NCBI GenBank assembly: GCA_031289325.1
Contig: JAITPS010000113.1
Location: 1-11,873, forward strand
Origin: Candidatus Methanovirga meridionalis
GTDB taxonomy: Archaea; Methanobacteriota; Methanobacteria; Methanobacteriales; Methanobacteriaceae
Length of the DNA: 11,873 nt
Reading direction: 5' to 3'
The position numbers and the translations under genes are program-made. The stretch's first letter is position 1; every line of letters starts with the position of its first letter. A model generated the notes under the pieces. It searched no databases and was not told the origin of the DNA. It saw only the letters and a list, made by a program, of their open reading frames with translations. Positions 5,894 through 11,873 of this stretch are shown here, piece by piece.

Positions 5894-8800
5894 ATGGATT
5901 ACTTTGATAGATTAGAAAAAGAAACTCATGAATTATATGAAATAGCTAATCAGGCAAGATCAAAAGGCTTCGATGCTGAAACAACAACTGAAATACCTTT
6001 AGCAAAGGATTTGGCTGAAAGGGTTGAAGGACTTGTTGGTCCAAAAGGAATAGCTAAAAGAATAAAAGAATTAGAAAAAGAAAAAAATTCAAGAGAAGAA
6101 GTTGCTTTCACGATTGCATCTGAGATAGCTTCAAAAATACCAGATAAAGAACAAAATAAAGAAAAATTAGCTGATCAAGGACTTAGAACAGCTTTAGCTA
6201 TTTTAACAGAGGGTGTTGTTGCTGCTCCTCTTGAGGGAATATCTCAAGTAAAAATAAAAGAAAACTTTGATGGTAGTAAATATTTAGCTGTTTATTTTGC
6301 AGGACCTATAAGAAGTGCGGGTGGTACAGCTGCAGCATTAGCTGTTTTGTTAGGTCATCAAATCATGAAAACAACTGGTCTTAGTAAGTATCAACCTAAT
6401 GATTTAGAGATAGAAAGATATGTTGAAGAAGCTGAGCTTTATGAGTCTGAGGTTACAAATCTTCAATACTCTCCTAAACCAGATGAAATTAGATTAGCCA
6501 CTCAAAATATTCCAGTTGAAGTAACTGGTGAACAAACTGATAAAATTGAGGTTTCACATAGAGATTTGGAACGTGTTGAAACAAACAATATCCGTGGTGG
6601 AGCATTACTTGCTATTGCAGAAGGAGTTATTCAGAAATCCGCTAAAGTTATCAAATATGCTAAAGAACTTGATTTAGATGGTTGGGAATGGTTAGAAGCA
6701 TTTAATAAAAAAGTCGTGGAGAAAAAAGAAGATGATAAAGATGAAAAGCCTAAAGCTAAATATATTGAGGATATTATTGGTGGTCGTCCAGTTTTAGCTT
6801 ATCCAAATGCAAAAGGTGGTTTTAGACTTCGTTATGGTAGGTCAAGAAACACGGGTTTAGCTGCTATGGGTGTTAATCCTATAACAATGGAATTATTAGA
6901 GTTTTTAGCTGTTGGAACTCAAATGAAAATTGAAAGACCAGGGAAAGGAAATTGTGTTGTTCCAGTAGATTCAATTGAAGGACCCATAGTAAAATTAATA
7001 AATGGTGATGTCCTAAAACTAAGAACAATTAAAGAAGCAGTGAAATATAGGAAAAAAGTTAGTGAAATCCTATTTTTAGGAGATATCTTAATTGCTTATG
7101 GAGAATTCTTAAGAAACAGTCAAAACTTGCTTCCTTCAGGATGGTGTGAAGAATGGTGGATAGAAACCTTAATCCACTCAGAGGAATATAAAAATAATGG
7201 TTTAACCGTTGATTTAATTAATGGTGAAAATAATAAGACTATTTTAACTATTGATTTAAATAATGATAAAACCTTAAACTTAGAGAACCATAATGATTTA
7301 GATATATTAAATAATAGCTATATTTCTGCTAAAACATCATTTGAAATATCTAAAAAATATGATGTTCCATTAAATCCTGAATACACCTATTCTTACAATG
7401 ATGTCTCACTCAATGATCTAAATTCATTGATTACATGGATACATAAGTATGAATACATTGAAGGAACCGATTTTAGTTTAGATTTGTCTCCTGAGAAAAG
7501 AATATTGGAAATTATTGGTGTGAGTCATAAACTAAGAAATGGAAAAGTTATTATAAACAATGATGATGCTTACACTCTCACACACACATTAAAAGAAAAT
7601 GTTGATGAAAATTCCAATAAAACCACCCTTGAAAAGGTAAATGAGATATCAGAAGTTAAAATAATGGATAAGTCTCCAATATATATTGGTTGCCGTGTTG
7701 GAAGACCTGAAAAATCAAAAGAAAGACTCATGAAACCAGCTCCACATTCACTATTTCCTGTTGGTATTTATGGGGGAACAAGAAGATTGTTGGCTGAAGC
7801 AGCCAAAAATAAAAATTATAGTGTTGAGGTATCAGAGAGAATTTGTGATAATTGCAAATCAAAATCATATAATTCAATTTGTCCAAAATGTGGTTCTTCA
7901 ACAACAATTGATAGACCCTCAAAAAGAAGAATGCCTATTGGAAACCTACTTAGAAAAGCAAGTGAAAATATTCGCATCCGTCAAGTTAATGAAGTTAAAG
8001 GAGTTAAAGGTATGATTTCAGAAACAAAACTCCCTGAACCTATTGAAAAAGGAATACTTCGTGCAAAAAATGAAGTATTTATATTTAAAGATGCTACTAT
8101 TCGGCATGACTCCACTGACCTTCCATTAACACATTTCACACCAAAAGAAATTGGGGTAACACTTGAAAAATTAAAAGAATTAGATTACATTAAAGATGCT
8201 TATGGTAATCCTATTGAAAATGAAAATCAAATAGTTGAACTTAAAGTTCAAGATATTGTAGTATCTAAAAATTGTGGAGAATACCTACTCAAAGTAGCTA
8301 ACTTTATGGATGACCTTTTAGAAAGATTTTATGGTATGGATAGATTTTACAATGTTTCGGATAAAGAAGATTTAATTGGTCATTTAACTGTAGGTCTTGC
8401 ACCACATACATCAGCAGGAGTGTTAAGTAGAATTGTAGGATTTACAAAAGCACATTGTTGTTATGCTCATCCTTACTTTCATTCAGCAAAAAGAAGAAAC
8501 TGCGATAGTGATGAGGATTCTATAATGCTACTTTTAGATGCTTTAATAAACTTCTCTAAAACATATCTACCAAGTACACGAGGAGGGAGTATGGATGCAC
8601 CACTTGTTCTTTCATCAAGAATAGACCCTGAAGAAATAGATGATGAATCCCATAAAATAGATATTATTGAAAAATTTCCATTAGAATTCTTTAATAAAAC
8701 ATACGAAGATCTTAAACCAGAAAAAGTAATAGATTTAATGGATAATGTAGGAAAACATCTTGGAACCTCACACCAATACGAAAATTTAATGTTTTCCCAT

Positions 8801-9250
8801 AACACTTCAAAAATTGATGCTGGACCTAATATTTGCCTATATAAAACCTTAAATTCAATGAAAGATAAAGTTGATTCTCAAATTGCTTTAGCTGAAAGCA
8901 TACGTGCTGTTGACCAGCAAGGTGTGGTTGAAGGAGTTTTATCCTCCCATTTCTTACCAGACATCATGGGTAACTCCAGAACATTTTCTAAACAAAAAGT
9001 AAGATGTACAAAATGCAATACCAAATACAGAAGAATACCTCTTACAGGTAAATGTAAGTGTGGAAATAATCTCATGTTAACTGTTTCAAAAGGTTCAGTA
9101 ACCAAATACTTAGAAATTTCAAAAGATTTAGTAAACAGATATCCAATTAATCCATACATAGTTCAAAGACTTGAAATTCAAGAATTAAGTGTAAAATCAT
9201 TATTTGAAAGCGATAAATCAAAACAAAGCTCATTAGATGTTTTCTTTTAA
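5894..9250 (+). CDS. polC: DNA polymerase D (Pol II) large subunit DP2, 1118 aa
   Basis: This is the catalytic subunit of the replicative family-D polymerase of Euryarchaeota; its exonuclease partner DP1 is not in the window. The frame begins MDYFDRLEKETHELYEIANQ and carries FAGPIRSAGGTAAALAVLL (about 134-153), then PSGWCEEWW. GRPEKSKERLMKPAPHSLFP precedes a first zinc site (C651, C654, C663, C666). The active-site core is AKRRNCDSDEDS, with D871 and D873 as the likely metal-binding aspartates, followed by RGGSMDAPLVL. A second cysteine cluster (C1038, C1041, C1054, C1056) leads to LTVSKGSVTKYLE. The last eight residues, QSSLDVFF, are a textbook PCNA-binding PIP box. No intein interrupts the gene, although the active-site motif is a known intein site in other archaea. 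The family usually has Gly between the two catalytic aspartates; here it is Ser872. Its codons are less AT-extreme than those of the hypothetical genes upstream. It appears to be transcribed alone. Confidence 0.97.
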   Translation: MDYFDRLEKETHELYEIANQARSKGFDAETTTEIPLAKDLAERVEGLVGPKGIAKRIKELEKEKNSREEVAFTIASEIASKIPDKEQNKEKLADQGLRTALAILTEGVVAAPLEGISQVKIKENFDGSKYLAVYFAGPIRSAGGTAAALAVLLGHQIMKTTGLSKYQPNDLEIERYVEEAELYESEVTNLQYSPKPDEIRLATQNIPVEVTGEQTDKIEVSHRDLERVETNNIRGGALLAIAEGVIQKSAKVIKYAKELDLDGWEWLEAFNKKVVEKKEDDKDEKPKAKYIEDIIGGRPVLAYPNAKGGFRLRYGRSRNTGLAAMGVNPITMELLEFLAVGTQMKIERPGKGNCVVPVDSIEGPIVKLINGDVLKLRTIKEAVKYRKKVSEILFLGDILIAYGEFLRNSQNLLPSGWCEEWWIETLIHSEEYKNNGLTVDLINGENNKTILTIDLNNDKTLNLENHNDLDILNNSYISAKTSFEISKKYDVPLNPEYTYSYNDVSLNDLNSLITWIHKYEYIEGTDFSLDLSPEKRILEIIGVSHKLRNGKVIINNDDAYTLTHTLKENVDENSNKTTLEKVNEISEVKIMDKSPIYIGCRVGRPEKSKERLMKPAPHSLFPVGIYGGTRRLLAEAAKNKNYSVEVSERICDNCKSKSYNSICPKCGSSTTIDRPSKRRMPIGNLLRKASENIRIRQVNEVKGVKGMISETKLPEPIEKGILRAKNEVFIFKDATIRHDSTDLPLTHFTPKEIGVTLEKLKELDYIKDAYGNPIENENQIVELKVQDIVVSKNCGEYLLKVANFMDDLLERFYGMDRFYNVSDKEDLIGHLTVGLAPHTSAGVLSRIVGFTKAHCCYAHPYFHSAKRRNCDSDEDSIMLLLDALINFSKTYLPSTRGGSMDAPLVLSSRIDPEEIDDESHKIDIIEKFPLEFFNKTYEDLKPEKVIDLMDNVGKHLGTSHQYENLMFSHNTSKIDAGPNICLYKTLNSMKDKVDSQIALAESIRAVDQQGVVEGVLSSHFLPDIMGNSRTFSKQKVRCTKCNTKYRRIPLTGKCKCGNNLMLTVSKGSVTKYLEISKDLVNRYPINPYIVQRLEIQELSVKSLFESDKSKQSSLDVFF

Positions 9251-9282
9251 ATATCTAACTTTAATTAAATATCTAACTTTAA
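9247..9282. repeat. Exact 18-bp tandem duplication over the polC stop codon
   Basis: TTAAATATCTAACTTTAA occurs twice without a gap (9247-9264 and 9265-9282). The first unit contains the TAA stop of polC (9248-9250), so the duplication copied the stop codon and its downstream bases. Confidence 0.9.
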
Positions 9283-9295
9283 AAATAGATTATAT

Positions 9296-9722
9296 AATAA
9301 AAAAAATTATCATTTTAAAATTTAAAAACTTTTCCATAAAGACTATAAATAATTTTCTTAAAAATAAATATTATTAAAAAATATTAATTTAAAATTATTT
9401 ATATTATTTAAAAAATATTTATAATATTCAAAATTTAAAAATATAAATTTTCATGAAGTAATACATAAAATTAAATAATTTAATAAAAAAAATTATCATT
9501 TTAAAATTTAAAAACTTATCCATAAAGACTATAAATAACTATTTTAAAAATAAATATTATTAAAAGATATTAAATTAAAATTATTTATATTATTTAAAAG
9601 ATATTTATAATATTTAAAATTTAAAAATATAGATTTAAATGAAATAATACATAAAATTAAATAATTTAATAAAAAAATTTATACTTCAAAATTTAAAAAC
9701 TTTTCCATAACGAATATAAGTA
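9296..9722 (-). repeat. 186-bp dispersed repeat family, locus 3: tandem array after polC
   Basis: An exact period of 186 is visible: the A-run that begins each unit on the plus strand follows a T at 9298, 9484 and 9670. This gives two full units and a partial third ending near 9722. Read on the minus strand, the unit is the same repeat as before ilvE and polC. TTATGG-AAAG-TTTTAAATTTT matches the copy starts, and the 26-nt anchor at 5638-5663 is exactly the reverse complement of both 9466-9491 and 9652-9677. polC therefore sits between inverted copies of one repeat family. There is no coding potential. Confidence 0.9.
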
Positions 9723-9760
9723 AATGTTTTGAAAATCTCATATTAAATTGGGCGACAATC

Positions 9761-9792
9761 ATGAAAATAGCTAAAAAAAGCTATTATTTCAT
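9761..9792 (+). promoter_or_regulatory. Inverted repeat, possible operator, next to a promoter
   Basis: AATAGCT (9766-9772) pairs with AGCTATT (9779-9785) across an A-run. After a two-base bulge, ATGAA (9761-9765) pairs with TTCAT (9788-9792), for 12 paired bases. The inverted repeat abuts the TATA-like CATATAAT at 9790-9797 of the next gene, so a bound dimeric regulator could block or recruit transcription factors there. It could also be a weak terminator structure on either strand. Confidence 0.4.
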
Positions 9793-9797
9793 ATAAT
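9790..9797 (+). promoter_or_regulatory. TATA-like element for the 241-aa gene
   Basis: CATATAAT predicts transcription start near 9819, leaving a leader of about 30 nt that includes the Shine-Dalgarno site. A second candidate, TTATATAA near 9823-9830, is too close to the start codon to leave that site in the mRNA. Confidence 0.35.
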
Positions 9798-9837
9798 TGG
9801 ACATTTCTACATGTAATGTAAGTTATATAACTTTTAT

Positions 9838-9843
9838 GGTGAT
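9838..9843 (+). promoter_or_regulatory. Shine-Dalgarno site that decides the 241-aa start
   Basis: GGTGAT lies four bases before ATG 9848 and is complementary to the usual archaeal 16S rRNA end. It makes 9848 the start over the in-frame TTG at 9797 and the ATG at 9836. Confidence 0.75.
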
Positions 9844-9847
9844 AAGA

Positions 9848-10573
9848 ATGAAAGCAATAGCTATTGGAGCAGATATATCTTCAAATGATGTTTCAGTGTC
9901 AGAAACATTGATTAAGAATATTGAAGATAATCTTTATAGGATTAAAGAATTAGGGGCTGAAAAAGTTGGACTCACAAACATAACTGGTGATGATATTGTT
10001 ATTTCGGCTTTTGTTGAAGATAATTTAGTTGAAGATATTAATAATGGTATAGTTGATGTTTTAAGAGATTGTGCTGAGGATATTGGGGATTTGAAAGGTA
10101 TTTCTAAAAACAAAGAAGAAGCAGGTGAAGGTATTTCCTATGCTGAAGCAAAAATAAAGCAAGATAGATATCCTGATGCATTAATTTTAGCCTTTGATAC
10201 CTATGCTGGTGAAAATTTTGTTGGAGATGTTGCAAATTCTACAATTGAAGCAGCAACTTCAATGAATGGTCTTAGTGATATTTCTAAAAAGATAGAAAAC
10301 AAAACAAAAGAAATTCCTGGTGTTGGATTTGTTTCAAATGAAACTGATGACCCTGTTGTTTTAGCTACAGTTGAAGATATGGAATCAGTAGGGATTATTG
10401 CTGGGGCTATGGTTGGTGCAGCATTAGGAAATAAAAATGTATATTTAGTTGAAAGGGGAACTCCTTGTTATATCATTCCTGGAAGTGTAATTTTATCAGT
10501 TTCAGCATTTTTAAATGGGAATATACTGGATTTAGCTATTCATTTCCAGAACAGGACAAGAATATTAAGGTAA
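9848..10573 (+). CDS. Conserved-looking methanogen protein of unknown function, 241 aa
   Basis: I cannot name this protein. It starts MKAIAIGADISSNDVSVSE, which looks like a first beta strand and helix of an alpha/beta fold. It continues with a mixed acidic region, then YPDALILAFDTYAGENFVGD and a glycine/alanine-rich stretch at about residues 183-197 (IIAGAMVGAALGNKN). Next come YLVERGTPCYIIPGS with one cysteine (C207), and a hydrophobic FLNGNILDLAIHF near the end. Regular secondary-structure spacing, a clean start and codon use like polC suggest a well-conserved protein, not a recent orphan. No membrane anchor or signal peptide is clear; residues 183-197 are too short and too Gly/Ala-rich for a confident membrane segment. 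It is probably cytoplasmic and transcribed alone from a promoter next to an inverted repeat. A methanogen-wide family is my inference from its look. Confidence 0.85.
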   Translation: MKAIAIGADISSNDVSVSETLIKNIEDNLYRIKELGAEKVGLTNITGDDIVISAFVEDNLVEDINNGIVDVLRDCAEDIGDLKGISKNKEEAGEGISYAEAKIKQDRYPDALILAFDTYAGENFVGDVANSTIEAATSMNGLSDISKKIENKTKEIPGVGFVSNETDDPVVLATVEDMESVGIIAGAMVGAALGNKNVYLVERGTPCYIIPGSVILSVSAFLNGNILDLAIHFQNRTRILR

Positions 10574-10612
10574 ATTTGATTGTTTAAATAAAATTAATGA
10601 GATTTTTACTCT

Positions 10613-10640
10613 TTAGAGCTTGTCTAACAATTTTTAATTT
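10613..10640 (+). terminator. Weak hairpin plus T-runs after the 241-aa gene
   Basis: TTAGA (10613-10617) can pair with TCTAA (10623-10627) around GCTTG, followed by T5 runs. It might end the 241-aa transcript, but the stem is short and it is unclear which source organism these bases belong to. Confidence 0.25.
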
Positions 10641-10702
10641 TTAATTTTTAATTTTTAATTTTTAATTTTTAATTTTTAATTTTTAATTTTTAATTTTTAA
10701 TT
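10629..10702. repeat. Perfect 7-bp tandem array, 10 units plus 4 bases
   Basis: AATTTTT repeats ten times without error (10629-10698) and ends AATT at 10702. On the minus strand it reads AATTAAA-type heptamers, which I recall as frequent between genes in Bacteroidales, so it probably belongs to the right-hand part. It supplies the last codons and stop of coaE (TAA at 10685-10683). Because 7 is not a multiple of 3, any three units give a stop in every frame. Confidence 0.95.
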
Positions 10703-11273
10703 GCTCATGTAGCGCAATCACCTGTGGTAGCAAGGCCTGCAGACCGTCGTTCACGATGCGATAGTCGGCCAATTCGAGGCGCTGCTCGTCGGTGAGCTGG
10801 TGCGCCATGCGCTGCCGCACGTTGGCTTCGGTGCATCCGTCGCGCCGCACCACGCGGGCCATGCGCAGCTCGCTGGGGGCGCATACGGCCACGGTTTTGT
10901 GGAGCCGAAGGTGGGCGTTGCTCTCGAACAGCAGCGCCGCCTCCTGCACCACGTAGGGCACCGCTGCTTGCTGCGCCACCCAGCGCTCGAACCGCTGCGC
11001 CACGGCGGGATGCACCAGGGCGTTGAGCGTGGCCAAAGCTTCGGCATCGCCAAAAACTATTTGCGCCAGCTGCCGCGATTGCAGCTCGCCGTTGCTGCTG
11101 TAGATGGCGCTGCCAAAGGCTTTGATGAGCTGGTGTCGCAGCTTGTCGTCGTCGTGGTATAATTTTTTTGCTTCGCTATCGGCAAAAAAAACTGCAGCAC
11201 CCAGCGCCTGCAGCGCCCGGCACACGAGCGTTTTTCCGCTGCCAATTCCTCCCGTAATTCCCACGCGCATCAT
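10683..11273 (-). CDS. coaE: Dephospho-CoA kinase CoaE, 196 aa, Bacteroidales type
   Basis: CoaE phosphorylates the ribose 3'-OH of dephospho-CoA with ATP, the last step of coenzyme A synthesis, in the cytoplasm. The Walker A loop GGIGSGKT is at residues 8-15. FADSEAKKLY matches the family's DAD-x-x-A region, LNALVHPAV carries the conserved HP, EAALLFES matches the PLLFE motif, and RMARVVRRDG is the arginine-rich lid. The length is usual. The ATG at 11273 lies 2 nt after the stop of the YbbR-like gene, so the two are translationally close; ATG 11270 is an alternative. The C-terminal residues QLKIKN and the stop are encoded by the 7-bp repeat array, so the native tail may differ slightly. GC content and codon use are wholly unlike the genes to the left, which marks it as bacterial DNA. 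Confidence 0.95.
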   Translation of the reverse strand: MMRVGITGGIGSGKTLVCRALQALGAAVFFADSEAKKLYHDDDKLRHQLIKAFGSAIYSSNGELQSRQLAQIVFGDAEALATLNALVHPAVAQRFERWVAQQAAVPYVVQEAALLFESNAHLRLHKTVAVCAPSELRMARVVRRDGCTEANVRQRMAHQLTDEQRLELADYRIVNDGLQALLPQVIALHEQLKIKN

Positions 11274-11275
11274 GG

Positions 11276-11873
11276 CTACTTGGAGATGATGACGGTAACA
11301 AATTCGGGCGATACGGAGGCGGACAGCACGTAGTCGGGCAGGGCGTACATGCTCACCTGCACCTGCCCCGATAGGTTGTTGTGCAGGTCGAGGTAGCTGG
11401 CGGCGAGCTGCAGGTCTTCGTGGTTGAGGCGCGAGTAATCCGACAGGGTAACGAAGAGCGACACCTGCGCGGTGGCGGGCAGCAGCTCGATGTTGAGCGA
11501 GTCGGGCGCGTAGAGCAGCCGGATGGGTAGCTCGCGCACGGCCTGCGTGAAGCGCTGCACGCTTACGTTGTAGGCCACCTTGACGTGCGAAAGAAAAGTT
11601 TGGTCGGGCACGGCGAGCATAATTTTTCCCTCCATGTCGGCCTGCACGCCATCCTCCACGAGGCGCGTGGTGTAGACGGCGCTCACCTCGCGCACCGCCT
11701 CTTCGGGGCCGCTCACGGTAACGCTATCGGGCACCAGCGTTGGCTCGCCGTGCTGCATGTACTGCGGGGCGAAGGAGAAGCGAAAGTCGGCGCGCACCGG
11801 CACGCGCTTGGCGGTGAGCGGCGACATGCGGAACACGATGGTGTCGGGCGAAATTTCTTGCAGCTCAAAGTCG
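11276..11873 (-). CDS. YbbR-like domain protein, C-terminal part only
   Basis: The frame is open to the window edge, so this is the last 198 residues of a longer protein whose N-terminus lies beyond 11873. GTG 11836 is internal and not a true start. The visible part reads DFELQEISPDTIVFRMSPL, then PVRADFRFSFAPQYM, LVPDSVTVSGPEEAV, VSVQRFTQAVRELPIRLLYA and, near the end, YVLSASVSPEFVTVIISK. This is the repeated beta-rich pattern (a 'P-x-x-V-x-V-x-G' strand after a turn) of YbbR domains. The Bacteroidales homologues I recall have about 300-330 residues, an N-terminal membrane segment, and sit between yajC and coaE, as here. In Firmicutes YbbR (CdaR) proteins control the diadenylate cyclase CdaA; the role in Bacteroidales is not established. 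Confidence 0.85.
   Translation of the reverse strand, partial: DFELQEISPDTIVFRMSPLTAKRVPVRADFRFSFAPQYMQHGEPTLVPDSVTVSGPEEAVREVSAVYTTRLVEDGVQADMEGKIMLAVPDQTFLSHVKVAYNVSVQRFTQAVRELPIRLLYAPDSLNIELLPATAQVSLFVTLSDYSRLNHEDLQLAASYLDLHNNLSGQVQVSMYALPDYVLSASVSPEFVTVIISK

Larger units (their letters stand above)
10574..10702. other. Junction between archaeal and Bacteroidales DNA
   Basis: Composition and gene content change within this stretch. To the left are AT-rich methanogen genes; to the right, from base 10703, is GC-rich Bacteroidales-type DNA. The break most likely lies in or just before the 7-bp array. Neither side shows an integrase, tRNA or att-like direct repeat. I read it as an assembly chimera. 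Confidence 0.75.

Noticed and set aside
8490..8520. Intein in the polymerase active site
   Set aside because: The frame passes straight through the NCDSDEDS motif with no insertion.
8479..9159. Minus-strand reading frames inside polC
   Set aside because: They mirror conserved polC codons and resemble no protein I know.
1..9722. Replication origin near polC
   Set aside because: Repeats and high A/T content are present, but there is no orc1/cdc6 gene and no recognisable origin recognition box.
9797..9847. Upstream TTG start for the 241-aa protein
   Set aside because: The strong GGTGAT four bases before ATG 9848 decides the start.
10800..11162. Plus-strand frame in the GC-rich part
   Set aside because: It is antisense to coaE; long open frames on both strands are expected in GC-rich DNA, and the translation is not protein-like.
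10683..11873. Recent transfer of bacterial genes into the methanogen
   Set aside because: One gene is cut by the window edge, bacterial composition and gene order are intact, no mobile-element signs exist, and the join is a low-complexity array. A chimera is simpler, though reads are needed to prove it.

Overview
The window joins two very different pieces of DNA. Positions 1 to about 10,630 are extremely AT-rich. They carry archaeal genes typical of a Methanobacteriales methanogen, most like Methanobrevibacter: an intein-free DNA polymerase D large subunit (polC/DP2), a branched-chain aminotransferase (ilvE), archaeal TATA boxes, GGTGAT-type Shine-Dalgarno sites, and long gene-poor A/T intergenic stretches full of repeats. 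From about 10,700 to the end the DNA is GC-rich (57-70 % in two lines counted by hand). It carries a Bacteroidales-type pair on the minus strand: the C-terminal part of a YbbR-like protein followed by coaE, an order I recall as usual in Bacteroidales. The two parts meet in a perfect 7-bp tandem array (10629-10702). The simplest reading is a chimeric metagenome contig, not gene transfer.

Layout. 1-120: 15-bp tandem array cut by the window edge. 121-766: no gene, but a run of small hairpins (202-321). 767-1054: small DUF4491-like membrane protein. 1086-2894: 602-aa acidic, Lys/Glu-rich protein of unknown function with a TTG start. 2948-3544: 198-aa protein with an acidic heptapeptide repeat and two helix-turn-helix units. 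3545-4270: non-coding, with repeats. 4271-5185: ilvE. 5186-5893: non-coding, with a MITE-like element and repeats. 5894-9250: polC. 9251-9847: non-coding, with a 186-bp tandem repeat and a promoter-proximal inverted repeat. 9848-10573: 241-aa conserved-looking protein I cannot name. 10683-11273 (-): coaE. 11276-11873 (-): partial YbbR-like gene.

The least ordinary feature is a family of about 186-bp intergenic repeats. It lies before ilvE and before polC on the plus strand, and after polC as a tandem array on the minus strand, so polC is flanked by inverted copies. A 26-nt anchor is identical, or one base off, at all three sites. The archaeal part also carries many exact short tandem duplications (15-21 bp), one of them in-frame inside a gene.

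The archaeal genes do not form one pathway. IlvE is the last step of branched-chain amino acid synthesis, PolC is the catalytic replicative polymerase subunit (its DP1 partner is not in the window), and the others are unassigned. I found no tRNA, rRNA, CRISPR array or complete transposase gene, and no convincing new defence or mobile system.
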